A stretch of 64,000 nt of DNA from assembly GCA_937876985.1 (NCBI GenBank), contig CALEFT010000052.1, forward strand, positions 28,042 through 92,041, written 5' to 3'. Position numbers and translations under genes: made by a program. The notes under the pieces were generated by a model, which ran no database searches, was not told the DNA's origin, and saw only the letters and a program-made list of their open reading frames with translations. Shown here in pieces: positions 10,501-18,754 of this stretch. Origin of the DNA: an uncultured Clostridia bacterium. GTDB lineage: Bacteria; Bacillota; Clostridia; Saccharofermentanales; Saccharofermentanaceae. Numbering within the stretch: the first letter of the stretch is position 1; each line of letters opens with the position of its first letter.

Positions 10501-11282
10501 AAGAAGCATCTCATTTCCTCTTCTGACTTCACATAGAAATCGTTAGTTTCCATCTTCATTCTATCCGTGTCAGCAAGCTTCCTACCTGTCTGCATACAGA
10601 GTAAAACATCTTGTGCCTTGTCATCTTCCTTATTAAGATAGTGACAGTCATTCGTTGCTACAAGCCCAATTCCAGTCTCACGAGAAATCCTAATCAGCGC
10701 AGAATTAATCCTTGATTGTTCAGGTAAAGTATTGCTTTGAACCTCTAGATAATAATTATCCTCGCCGAAAAGCTTCGCATACCAAACAGCGCTATTCTTA
10801 GCTTCTTCATATGAATTATTCATTATAAGACTAGGGATTTCTCCTGCTGCACAAGCTGATAAACATATTAATCCCTCATGATGCTTCATAAGAAGATCCT
10901 TATCTATTCTTGGACGACGATAAAAGCCTTCTGTAAAACCAGCAGAGCATAGCTTATTCAAGTTGACTAGTCCAATATTATTCTTCGCAAGCAAAACCAA
11001 ATGATGATATGCTCTAACCGACTTATCATATTCTCTATTAAATCTACTATCTGGAGCAACATATACTTCACAACCGATAATTGGCCTTAAGCCATTCTTT
11101 ATCATCTTCTCATAGAACCTAACTGCGCCATACATTACGCCGTGATCAGTTATCGCACATGAATTCATACCCATCTGCTTCAATCTATCAACAAGCTCAT
11201 CAATACGGATAGCACCATCAAGCAAGCTGAATTCTGTATGTAAATGTAAATGTACAAAACCTTCTGCTATATTCATATTCAC
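7542..11282 (-). CDS. dnaE: DNA polymerase III alpha subunit (DnaE)
   Basis: This replicative polymerase subunit has 1246 residues. It starts with a PHP domain (HLHLHTEFSLLDG), followed by the C-family polymerase core with GPGRGSGAGSLV and the catalytic PDFDIDF motif. Downstream are the tandem helix-hairpin-helix and OB-fold regions (VVMCGILLKKTIR near residue 1015). This architecture is the DnaE type, not PolC, so a separate PolC should exist elsewhere if this is a typical Firmicute. The last 90 residues are poorly recognisable. AGGTG precedes the start. It is transcribed in the same direction as uvrB upstream and pfkA downstream. Confidence 0.95.
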   Translation of the reverse strand: MNMNIAEGFVHLHLHTEFSLLDGAIRIDELVDRLKQMGMNSCAITDHGVMYGAVRFYEKMIKNGLRPIIGCEVYVAPDSRFNREYDKSVRAYHHLVLLAKNNIGLVNLNKLCSAGFTEGFYRRPRIDKDLLMKHHEGLICLSACAAGEIPSLIMNNSYEEAKNSAVWYAKLFGEDNYYLEVQSNTLPEQSRINSALIRISRETGIGLVATNDCHYLNKEDDKAQDVLLCMQTGRKLADTDRMKMETNDFYVKSEEEMRCFFSQIPEAIENTTRIANMCDAQYDFDTIHLPEYICPDGFENNGSYLDYLCNEGMKVRLSKHKPACEIIEYKKRLSYELSVIKKMGYTDYYLIVWDFINHAKSKGIMVGPGRGSGAGSLVAYAIGITNIDPMRYNLVFERFLNIERVSMPDFDIDFCYERRQEAIDYVIEKYGANRVAQVVTFGTLQARICIRDVVRVLGLPYDLGDKLAKMIPAGGKTSIKQTIETNAEFKKLYEEDENARNVLDYSMRLEGLPRHPSTHAAGVIISGKPITDIAPLSVNDNSTVVQFEKKDIEKVGLLKFDFLGLRTLTAMNDTAKLVKANYGIDIDFDEIPFDDEEVYKMIGNGDTVGVFQLESRGMTSFMRELKPSSLEDIIAGISLYRPGPMDQIPRYVECKHNPDKITYDHPLLEPILNVTYGCMVYQEQVMQIVRDLAGFSMGQSDNIRRAMAKKDPKMMEKYRSLFVHGGVDDTGKQIVGAVNNGVDEKTANKIFDDVSHFAGYAFNKSHAAAYAVVGYYTAYLKNKYKAEFMAATINSYRTNLDQVAWYCSCCVDMGIEVLPPDVNHSYAKMTTELVKRSDGTSVRGIRIGLSVIKNVGEKLVDLITRERSENGKFTSFQDFLYRTVPLGINKKNIECLVYASALDFAGLTRSTMIAAVQTELEKIQHSNRSQLDGQINLFDVCADLGTSTNPKLQLVSLKEYPLKDKLFYEKDVLGIYVSGHPLQDYKEYIDDVSTYNTKEIKDAISSGNTDYVNDDKLVVMCGILLKKTIRTTNAKKQMSLYTVEDLFGTYEIVAFGKVHEKYSIFLEQNTTYVFVGRRHFRDESSFSLTLDSVYMMPRNEEEHRSLVTMLKKEFDFASRKDKSNSYSTNMGTSTYKLKANNAPKQDNKEVGLNQASAQTISHNLEDIANRIDGPSCVIAYWGEENSFDYMRLSSSLALFHGDLPVKVVLMRDNKIIKMPKSCFVSREEYVKDTLKKIYKNNIIFKE

Positions 11283-11347
11283 CTAATCACTTAATCTAAT
11301 CACTTATATTACAAAATCACACCAAATATTCATTAATTCATATTCTA

Positions 11348-13342
11348 TCATTTCTCATTCAAAGAAATAATCAAATCTCTTATCTGTGCAGCAAGCTCGA
11401 AGTCCAAATCCTTGGCAGCCTTCTGCATCTCCTTCTTAAGCTTATCGATAGTCTTCTGCTTATCCTCACCTGACAAATCATTAAGCTCTTCAACACTAGT
11501 AATTGGTTTATTATTCTTCTTGCCCTTATTACTCTTAAGGTCTTCTACTCCAGTTAAGTCAAAGACATCCTTAACCTTCTTCTTAATAGTCTTCGGAATA
11601 ATGCCATGCTCTTCGTTATAGCGCATCTGAATTTCTCTTCTTCGATTTGTCTCCGAGATGGCACTCATCATCGAATCTGTTACTTCGTCAGCATATAAGA
11701 CTACTCTACCCTCACTATTACGAGCGCAGCGTCCAATAATCTGAACCAAAGAACGAGTAGAACGCAAGAAACCTTCCTTATCAGCATCGAGAATCATTAG
11801 CAAGGATACCTCTGGCAAGTCGATTCCTTCTCTAAGCAAATTGATACCTACGATTACATCAATTTCTCCAAGACGAAGACTATTCAAAATCTCCATTCTC
11901 TTAACTGTATCAATGTCAGAATGCAGATATGTTACCTTAATCTGCTCATTCTTAAGGAAAATCGTCAAGTCCTCTGCCATCTTCTTCGTTAATGTAAGAA
12001 TCAAGCTCTTATCGCCCTTATTAACATTCTCACGAACACGAGAAAGAATATCTTCAATCTGTCCTTCAACTGGATGGATATAAATTTCTGGCTCAAGAAG
12101 ACCAGTTGGTCTAATAATCTGCTCAACAACTGCCTGACTATGATCATATTCATACTGCGCTGGAGTAGCTGATACAAAAATAGTATTGCCCATTCTAACT
12201 TCAAATTCATCAAACTTCAAAGGTCGATTGTCATAGGCTGACGGCAATCTAAATCCATAGTCAACAAGCATGTTCTTACGAGAACGATCTCCGTTATACA
12301 TCGCTCCAACTTGTGGAACAGTAACATGCGACTCGTCAATTAAGAGCAAATAGTCGTCTGGGAAAAAGTCCATCAACGTACATGGAGCTGAGCCTGCGCT
12401 TCGACCTGCGATATGTCTAGAATAATTCTCAATTCCCTTACAAAAGCCTGTCTCCTTAAGCATCTCTATATCATATCGTGTGCGTTGCTCAAGACGATAT
12501 GCTTCAACAATCTTACCTTCATCGCGCAAGACCTTAATCCTATCGTCCAATTCTTCTTCGATAGTAACAAGAGCCTTCTCTAGCTTCTCTCTAGCAACAG
12601 AATAATGCGACGCTGGGAAAATTTCTACAAAATTCTTCGTATAGACAACACGCCCCTCTATTCTATGAACATATGAAATCTTCTCTATCTCATCGCCAAA
12701 AAAGCTTATTCGAATTATCAAGTCCTCCGAGTCTGGTGTATAAATATCGAGTGTATCTCCTCTCACTCGAAAAGAACCTCTCACGAGCTCGAAGTCATTA
12801 CGAGCATATTGAATATCAACAAGCATGCGCATTACATCTTCGCGACTAATCTCCATTCCAACACGAAGCAAAACCATCTGAGAAGCATAATCTTCTCTTT
12901 CTCCGATACCATAGATACAAGAAACAGATGCAACAACAATAACATCATCGCGCGTTAATAAAGACCTAGTAGCACAATGACGCATACGGTCTATCTCGTC
13001 GTTAATGGAAGAATCCTTCTCAATATATGTATCAGTTGAAGCTATGTAGGCTTCTGGCTGATAGTAATCATAATAGGATACAAAGAATTCAACTGCGTTA
13101 TTAGGAAAAAGCTCCTTAAATTCGCTATATAGCTGACCAGCCAGAGTCTTGTTATGTGCAAGAACTAATGTTGGCCTATTAATCTCTTGGATAATATTAG
13201 CCATTGTAAATGTCTTACCTGAACCTGTTACACCTAATAAGACTTGTCCAGACTTACCTTCTCTAATACCAGATACTAACTTCTCTATCGCTTGTGGCTG
13301 GTCACCAGTTGGTTTGTAATTCGATACTAATTCAAAACTCAT
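11348..13342 (-). CDS. uvrB: Excinuclease ABC subunit B
   Basis: UvrB is the damage-verifying helicase-like subunit of nucleotide excision repair. The 664-residue protein has Walker A GVTGSGKTFTMAN, the beta-hairpin region SYYDYYQPEAY, helicase motifs including LLREGIDLPEVSLL and QIIGRCARN, and a C-terminal UVR motif (AKDLDFELAAQIRDLI) that contacts UvrC. I placed the start at 13342, with GAGG upstream and the conserved MSFELVSNYKPTGDQPQ beginning, although the frame stays open further upstream. A LexA-like site overlaps its predicted promoter. Confidence 0.95.
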   Translation of the reverse strand: MSFELVSNYKPTGDQPQAIEKLVSGIREGKSGQVLLGVTGSGKTFTMANIIQEINRPTLVLAHNKTLAGQLYSEFKELFPNNAVEFFVSYYDYYQPEAYIASTDTYIEKDSSINDEIDRMRHCATRSLLTRDDVIVVASVSCIYGIGEREDYASQMVLLRVGMEISREDVMRMLVDIQYARNDFELVRGSFRVRGDTLDIYTPDSEDLIIRISFFGDEIEKISYVHRIEGRVVYTKNFVEIFPASHYSVAREKLEKALVTIEEELDDRIKVLRDEGKIVEAYRLEQRTRYDIEMLKETGFCKGIENYSRHIAGRSAGSAPCTLMDFFPDDYLLLIDESHVTVPQVGAMYNGDRSRKNMLVDYGFRLPSAYDNRPLKFDEFEVRMGNTIFVSATPAQYEYDHSQAVVEQIIRPTGLLEPEIYIHPVEGQIEDILSRVRENVNKGDKSLILTLTKKMAEDLTIFLKNEQIKVTYLHSDIDTVKRMEILNSLRLGEIDVIVGINLLREGIDLPEVSLLMILDADKEGFLRSTRSLVQIIGRCARNSEGRVVLYADEVTDSMMSAISETNRRREIQMRYNEEHGIIPKTIKKKVKDVFDLTGVEDLKSNKGKKNNKPITSVEELNDLSGEDKQKTIDKLKKEMQKAAKDLDFELAAQIRDLIISLNEK

Positions 13343-13379
13343 ATTAACCTCATCACTTAAAGCAAAAACATTTGTACTA

Positions 13380-13415
13380 ATTATATAGTATTTGCGACAA
13401 AAAGAAAATATGTTC
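13380..13415 (-). promoter_or_regulatory. uvrB promoter with LexA-like operator
   Basis: On the minus strand a TATAAT -10 lies at 13380-13385. GAACATATTTTC (13404-13415) overlaps the expected -35. It differs at one base from the Firmicute LexA/DinR core GAAC-N4-GTTC. SOS control of uvrB is established in related bacteria, so a LexA site is a reasonable inference. Confidence 0.4.
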
Positions 13416-13467
13416 GTTTTTAAGTTTACATTTGTCTCATTTGTTGTTTTGATGCTTTTCGAGCATG

Positions 13468-13503
13468 AAAAAAAGACGGACACCTTAGGTAAGATGTCCG
13501 CCT
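13468..13503 (-). terminator. Rho-independent terminator of the ABC exporter operon
   Basis: Read on the minus strand, GGCGGACATCTT pairs with AAGGTGTCCGTC and is followed by seven T residues. It ends transcription coming from the gene at 13577. A copy of the ATGCTTTTCGA motif (13452-13462) follows immediately and is itself flanked by AGCAT, forming a second small inverted repeat. Confidence 0.85.
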
Positions 13504-13576
13504 AATTGCTGGCATTGGGGTAGCCAGGGTGTTTATGCAGTTTTGGGGTAACTGCTAATAAAGTAGAGTGTCAAAA

Positions 13577-15190
13577 TTAGTATTCCATTGTGTCCATAAT
13601 CTTACCTGCGAGCAAGCAGAACAATGTGAACATAATGAATAGTACTAGTGCCGTAGCAAAAGCAAATACTGCGAGGGAATCAAAGATTATTCCTACAACC
13701 GCGCCGATGCCGAATGGTACTCCAAGCAAAATGAACATTACAAAATATCTGATGAATAGCAAGAGGTTTTTGCCAAGAGACTTGAAGATTCTTACAAGGC
13801 ACACTGCTGTTACTGTAGTAAGAAGTGGAACGCCTACGAATAGGAAGAACAAACCTATGCCAAGCGGAATTGTCATGTAATCCACATTATATACGATGCA
13901 TGGAAGGATCATACAGATTAAGCATAAAACTGCATTGAATAGTGATTCTGGAAGAACACCTAGGACACACCAGAATACCTTCTTGGATGTCTTTTCTGGA
14001 ACTCTAGCAAAGTATGGCTTGTTAAATTCGAGAATTAGTCTGCCGCCAGCGTATGCCATGGAATCTAGAAGAACTATCATGAAAAGCGTCATAGAGAAAA
14101 TCATCATCCAATCTTCGCTATTCGTATCATATGCCATGAATAAGGAATATGCAGCGGCAATTACCTTATATAGTGTAGCCTGAGAATTTACAAAGAAGAG
14201 GCCGCCCATGCGCTTATTTTCGAGAAGGTGCTTTGCGAAAAAGGCTTTTGCGCCGTCGCCGCTAATTAAAGAGCCCTTGCTTCCATCAACCTTCGCGTTT
14301 GCACTAAGAGCGATGGCATCCGAGTCGATACCAGCCTTCTTCATGTTCTTGATATCTTCAATCTTCTGTGCGAACAAAATTGCTTTCTCATAATAAGAAG
14401 CATCAACTACGCTAGTTGAGATATATAAAAGAGCGAAAGCAATTACTAGAATCAAAATTCCAACTACTAGAGAGATTGTCTCCTTAAGGAAGATTCCCTT
14501 CAAAGCTAGATGAATCCAGCCAGCAACTGGAACCAAAACGAATAGCTTATTTGCGATTGTATTCGCAATCGTAGTTAGCCCAAGATTAGAAATAGCCGCA
14601 AGAGAGCCTGCCTCATTAACTAGTGCAATTACTGCGGAAACTGCCCAAATCAAGTGCAATACAACGATTACAGCAGTAACAATTTTGCGAATATGCTTAA
14701 ATTGCTCTGCTAGAACATTAACATACATACCAATAAAGTAACTAGTAAAAATAACTAGACCCAACAACAACAAAATAACGACGAAGTCTAATGAAGTAAC
14801 GCTAAGTAGCATTGTAAAAATTGCTGCCTGACAAGTAAGAACAAATATCATCAATATTGAGCTTACAAAGCTTGTTACTAGAATATGGATAAGATTAAAT
14901 CTTGGTGTATATGGTCCTGCTAGAAAGAAAGTAACATCCGCTGTCGAAAAGCCTAGTGTTCCCTGCTTAATGCAAGAAAACAACATTCCGTCAAAAAGAA
15001 CCATAGAGAACAATCCTACTACAGATGCAATCAACTGTGGATCACGCGTACTAGTCTCGCCTGAGATACTCATTAAAGTTGGAAAAAAAATCATTAGTGT
15101 CATAAAGAGCACTGCAACAATTCCGAGAACAATCTTAAGCGGCCCCTTAAATATCGTCTTGAATTGATTATACAAAAAAGAACTTAACAT
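13577..15190 (-). CDS. ABC exporter permease subunit
   Basis: This is a 537-residue polytopic membrane protein with about ten to twelve hydrophobic segments and a cytoplasmic stretch near residues 270-310 (EDIKNMKKAGIDSDA). It fits the family annotated as putative ABC exporter permeases. The partner ATPase ends 15 bases upstream of this start, and AGGAGGCG sits in the gap. Together they should form an exporter; the substrate cannot be read from the sequence. A motif copy at 14944-14952 encodes Gly-Phe-Ser-Thr. Confidence 0.75.
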   Translation of the reverse strand: MLSSFLYNQFKTIFKGPLKIVLGIVAVLFMTLMIFFPTLMSISGETSTRDPQLIASVVGLFSMVLFDGMLFSCIKQGTLGFSTADVTFFLAGPYTPRFNLIHILVTSFVSSILMIFVLTCQAAIFTMLLSVTSLDFVVILLLLGLVIFTSYFIGMYVNVLAEQFKHIRKIVTAVIVVLHLIWAVSAVIALVNEAGSLAAISNLGLTTIANTIANKLFVLVPVAGWIHLALKGIFLKETISLVVGILILVIAFALLYISTSVVDASYYEKAILFAQKIEDIKNMKKAGIDSDAIALSANAKVDGSKGSLISGDGAKAFFAKHLLENKRMGGLFFVNSQATLYKVIAAAYSLFMAYDTNSEDWMMIFSMTLFMIVLLDSMAYAGGRLILEFNKPYFARVPEKTSKKVFWCVLGVLPESLFNAVLCLICMILPCIVYNVDYMTIPLGIGLFFLFVGVPLLTTVTAVCLVRIFKSLGKNLLLFIRYFVMFILLGVPFGIGAVVGIIFDSLAVFAFATALVLFIMFTLFCLLAGKIMDTMEY

Positions 15191-15205
15191 CTTACGCCTC
15201 CTAGA

Positions 15206-15904
15206 TTATGCCTTGCCTTCTGTAATTTCGAAGAAGAGTTGATCAAGAGGCTTGTCATTTGCATCAGTGGAACGATTGTGCTTCGTTGCAACAATCTTGC
15301 CCTTCATCATAATGTGAGCTACGTCCCAATAATCTTCAATTGTATCAATCATATGTGTGGAAATAATAACCGTCTTGCCCTGAGCCTTAAGCTCGGAGAA
15401 CAATGCCTTGAGTTCCTTGATTGCGTGTGGATCAAGTCCTACCATAGGCTCGTCGAAAATAATAACATCTGGATCATGCATCATTGCGCAAGCGATAGAA
15501 ACCTTCTGCTGCATACCCTTTGACAAGTTTTTTCCGAGCTTCTTAATATGGTCATTTAGCTCAAATCTTGTCAAATACTCGTCCATTCTCTCGTTGCCCT
15601 TCACCTTATATGCACGACGAACGAACTCAAGATGCTCGCCTACTGTCAACGTATCATAAAGCGCTGGAATCTCTGGAATGTATCCAAGCACACGCTTTGC
15701 TTCGAGCGAGCGATTGTCATAGCCAGAAATCTCAATTGTTCCCTGGAAATTTACTAAGCCGGCGATTGCTTTAATAATTGTAGACTTTCCTGCACCATTT
15801 GGTCCAAGCAAAATTGCAATCTGACCATCGTCTACCTTAAACGAAATATTGTCATTAGCGACTAACTTACCGTATTTTTTTGTGACTTGATTAACTGTTA
15901 ACAT
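15206..15904 (-). CDS. ABC transporter ATP-binding protein
   Basis: This 232-residue nucleotide-binding subunit has Walker A GPNGAGKSTI near residue 34, signature LSKGMQQK, Walker B VIIFDEPMVGLDP and the switch His in ISTHM. It resembles the CcmA/YbhF-type ATPases of exporters. GGAGG lies upstream of the start. It is the first gene of a two-gene operon with the permease at 13577-15190, and should energise that permease on the inner face of the membrane. Confidence 0.88.
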   Translation of the reverse strand: MLTVNQVTKKYGKLVANDNISFKVDDGQIAILLGPNGAGKSTIIKAIAGLVNFQGTIEISGYDNRSLEAKRVLGYIPEIPALYDTLTVGEHLEFVRRAYKVKGNERMDEYLTRFELNDHIKKLGKNLSKGMQQKVSIACAMMHDPDVIIFDEPMVGLDPHAIKELKALFSELKAQGKTVIISTHMIDTIEDYWDVAHIMMKGKIVATKHNRSTDANDKPLDQLFFEITEGKA

Positions 15905-15977
15905 AACCGACCTCCGATTTTTTGTTCGTCGTTATATTAACAGTCAACTATTAAGTCAAAACCCTAAAAAGTTAAAG

Positions 15978-16010
15978 AAATTATAAAGGGGCCTTCCTTA
16001 TAAAGACCCC
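15978..16010 (-). terminator. Terminator of the AI-2E family gene
   Basis: On the minus strand GGGGTCTT pairs with AAGGCCCC and is followed by TTTATAATTT. A motif copy (16012-16020) abuts the stem, and its GAGGGGG extension supplies part of the 5-prime arm. Confidence 0.75.
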
Positions 16011-16021
16011 CTCGAAAAGCT

Positions 16022-17344
16022 TTATTTTCTTCTTCTATTTCTTGTCGATTTGTTATTCTGTTTCTTAGGTGTTTGTTGATTGTTATTATCTTGTTCTTTC
16101 ACCTGCTGTGTTGATTTGATAGCTTCATTAGATTTACTTATTTCTTCAGCAGCATTTTCTTCTTCTGACGAAATGGCTTCTTCGGAACCAACGGATACTG
16201 CAGAAGGAACCCTATTAAACTTTGTTGGGATAAGCTTCTGGTTTACATCCTCTCGAAGTAGTCTATATACTGCTGCTGTTAGCGGAACTGCAATGAGCAT
16301 ACCACCAACACCAGAAATTCCACCACCGATAGTAACAGCTGCAAGCACGAATACGCCAGGAAGTCCTACAGAGTTTCCTACTACGCGTGGGTAGATTACA
16401 TTTCCTTCGAATTGCTGTAATACAAGCAAGAAGATAATAAAGATAACTGCCTGCATTGGGTTTTCCATTACAATTAGGAAGGCACCGACGATGGCACCAA
16501 TATATGCACCAGCAACCGGAATGAGCGCAGTAAATGCAACAAGCGCACCAATCATTGCAGCAAATGGAAGTCTTAAGATTAGCATTCCAATTGTACATAG
16601 AAGACCAAGTACAATAGCCTCTGTAAACTGACCCACAAAGAATTTGTGATAACAATCGTGAAGCACATGAACTATGTATGACAAACGGTTATAAAGTGAA
16701 GGTCTAAGATAAGCCTTTGTGACACGTGAAATTTGGCTGATGAGCTTCTCCTTTTCGAGAAGGAAATAGATAGAGAAGATAAGGCTTAAAACGATAGTAA
16801 CTGTCCAAGAGAAAATCGCTACAACTGTATTAGAGAGAACTCCCCATACGCTTCCGACGCCTGTACCGAGGAAAGCAACTATCTTGTCGATGCTATCCTG
16901 CCAATTAATTGTGTCGACTAATTCGTTAAGCTGCTCTGTCTCGAAGCCCTGCGCACTTAAGAATGTGATACCAGAACGAATTGCGTCCGGAACAAATGCA
17001 ATAAGCGCCTCGATACAGTCAATGAGCTGCGGTACTACTAGCCATATAACCAAAGCTACAATTGCAATTACTGAGATGTAAGCAAGTGCCATGCAAACTG
17101 GTCTTCTGGATTTTGTTACTATTTTCTTTGTCGATTTTGGGAAATAAATCCTCTCATATGCCGACATTACAATATTTACGATATATGCGATGATAAAACC
17201 TACTGTGATTGGTAAAAGCGCCTCAATTCCTACCAAAACGAAGTTCTCTGCCCATGGCCAGTAGTGAATCATTAGAAATAATGCAAATAAACCTAATACG
17301 CATTTGATAACTGATTTGATACTTAGATATGCTCCCTTGCCCAT
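16022..17344 (-). CDS. AI-2E family transporter (PerM/YtvI-like)
   Basis: This is a 440-residue membrane protein with about eight hydrophobic segments over residues 15-365, followed by a charged, Asn/Gln/Lys-rich cytoplasmic tail ending KSTRNRRRK. The central region EGNVIYPRVVGNSVGLPG is characteristic of the AI-2E transporter family (PF01594). Members have been linked to export of signalling molecules or to ion/proton antiport; the substrate here is unknown. GGGGG precedes the start. Terminators lie on both sides, so it is probably monocistronic. Confidence 0.85.
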   Translation of the reverse strand: MGKGAYLSIKSVIKCVLGLFALFLMIHYWPWAENFVLVGIEALLPITVGFIIAYIVNIVMSAYERIYFPKSTKKIVTKSRRPVCMALAYISVIAIVALVIWLVVPQLIDCIEALIAFVPDAIRSGITFLSAQGFETEQLNELVDTINWQDSIDKIVAFLGTGVGSVWGVLSNTVVAIFSWTVTIVLSLIFSIYFLLEKEKLISQISRVTKAYLRPSLYNRLSYIVHVLHDCYHKFFVGQFTEAIVLGLLCTIGMLILRLPFAAMIGALVAFTALIPVAGAYIGAIVGAFLIVMENPMQAVIFIIFLLVLQQFEGNVIYPRVVGNSVGLPGVFVLAAVTIGGGISGVGGMLIAVPLTAAVYRLLREDVNQKLIPTKFNRVPSAVSVGSEEAISSEEENAAEEISKSNEAIKSTQQVKEQDNNNQQTPKKQNNKSTRNRRRK

Positions 17345-17392
17345 ATGCTAGCCCCCTAAATTAATATCGAACACATTATAGCACATACACAA

Positions 17393-17420
17393 CAAAACCT
17401 GAGGCAAAGCTCAGGTTTTG
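17393..17420. terminator. Bidirectional hairpin terminator
   Basis: CAAAACCTGAG pairs perfectly with CTCAGGTTTTG around a six-base loop. It lies downstream of the minus-strand zinc-ribbon gene that ends at 17451, and its own T-rich arm provides the termination tract. Confidence 0.8.
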
Positions 17421-17450
17421 AAAGTAAATAACTTATTAAATATCTAGAGA

Positions 17451-18713
17451 TTAGCTGCCCCATGTCATAAAGAAGATAATTAAACCGAGAACAATTGCAA
17501 TTGCAAGTGCAACCTTCCATGGAGAGATAGGCGCTGTACCAGATACCTTACCTGTCTGACCATTGATAGCTACGTTATATACCTTGTCATTATATTTGTA
17601 ATTTGCTTGCCAGATTGGCGCTAGCAAATACTTGAATGTGATATTTGAATATTTTGTTGCAACATTCAAGTTACGAATTCTATCGTAATGATACTGTCTC
17701 TTTAACTTCTGTTTAATATCCGTCTGAACTTCCTGCTTAATGCCCTTCTGAGCGATAGTCCATCCGTCGTCAAGTCCTACAGAATAACGCTCGGCTGCAA
17801 ATCCAGCTACTAGCTCAGGCTGATATGGACGAATCTTCTTGAAGTTAAATGTAGAGATACTCTTAATGTATGCTGCTGTGTTCTTCTTACTAGCATATAC
17901 AGTATGGTCGTCAATAAATAAATCATTGTTACCACTATATCTCTTCCAACGAATCTTCTTGTTGTCACCAGAACCGTACTCAAAACCAAGCTCTGCAGTA
18001 AACTGAGAATTTGTCTGAGTATCAAATGTCCAGTATGGAAGATAGAAGCCCTCGATATTCTTAGCAGTACAAGACTTCTTAGCAGCACTTGGAGCAAAAA
18101 GTCTTCCCTTAAGCCACTTCTGGAACAAATCAGCAGCCTTCTCTCTGGAAATCTCGAAAGGAACAACTCCACCAGGAGCCATTACATCTTCAATTCCTTC
18201 TACTGGCATTACGCTTGTAGATCCACAGAAAGGACAGTTTGCTGCAGTCTCGAGTGCATCATATACAGCCTCAGCACCACACTGCTTACAAACAACTGTC
18301 TTCTTCGCTGCACCCCAGTCACAGCTAGAACGATTCTTAGCTGTCTTAAAGTCGAGTTCTACGACGTCATCTTCATTAATTGGAGCTAGCTCCTTCTTAT
18401 ATCCACAGAACTGACAAAGCATTCCCTGTGTCTCTGGATCGTAGACAACTGTACCACCACAGTTTGGACACTTCTTGTCTGTCTCATCCATTGTCTTCTC
18501 CATAACAGGAGTAGCCAAATCCGCTTCTGGTTGTTCTGCTACATATTGCTCTGTACCATACTGCTCAGGAGCAACTGCTGCTTCACTTGCAGCCACTGCA
18601 TCTGCTGTTGCAGCCGCTGCCGCACCTGTAGCCGCGCCACCTTCTAGCGGAGTACCACAATACTCACAAAACTTACCTGTTGAATCTGCACCACATGCAG
18701 GACACTTACTCAT
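17451..18713 (-). CDS. Zinc-ribbon membrane protein, lone paralogue of the 41.8-46.4 kb cluster
   Basis: This 420-residue protein has three Cys4 zinc ribbons: CPAC/CEYC at residues 4-20, CPNC/CQFC near 82-105 and CKQC/CPFC near 135-165. An Ala/Glu-rich linker follows the first. The body has no recognised enzyme motif. The C-terminus has a single membrane segment (KVALAIAIVLGLIIFFMTW) preceded by PIWQANYKYNDKVYN and INGQTGKVSG. That last block is shared with the three proteins at 41810, 43512 and 45127, so all four are one family, often labelled TFIIB-type zinc ribbon or loosely PriA-like. The helicase label is not supported. Function is unknown. AGGAGG precedes the start. Confidence 0.75.
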   Translation of the reverse strand: MSKCPACGADSTGKFCEYCGTPLEGGAATGAAAAATADAVAASEAAVAPEQYGTEQYVAEQPEADLATPVMEKTMDETDKKCPNCGGTVVYDPETQGMLCQFCGYKKELAPINEDDVVELDFKTAKNRSSCDWGAAKKTVVCKQCGAEAVYDALETAANCPFCGSTSVMPVEGIEDVMAPGGVVPFEISREKAADLFQKWLKGRLFAPSAAKKSCTAKNIEGFYLPYWTFDTQTNSQFTAELGFEYGSGDNKKIRWKRYSGNNDLFIDDHTVYASKKNTAAYIKSISTFNFKKIRPYQPELVAGFAAERYSVGLDDGWTIAQKGIKQEVQTDIKQKLKRQYHYDRIRNLNVATKYSNITFKYLLAPIWQANYKYNDKVYNVAINGQTGKVSGTAPISPWKVALAIAIVLGLIIFFMTWGS

Positions 18714-18754
18714 AACCCTTACCTCCTATAGCTAAACTTAGGCTTGCTACAGAC

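Noticed and set aside
17451..18713. Annotation of the zinc-ribbon proteins as primosomal protein PriA or helicases
   Set aside because: No Walker motifs or helicase blocks are present; only Cys4 ribbons resemble PriA, and the proteins end in membrane segments.
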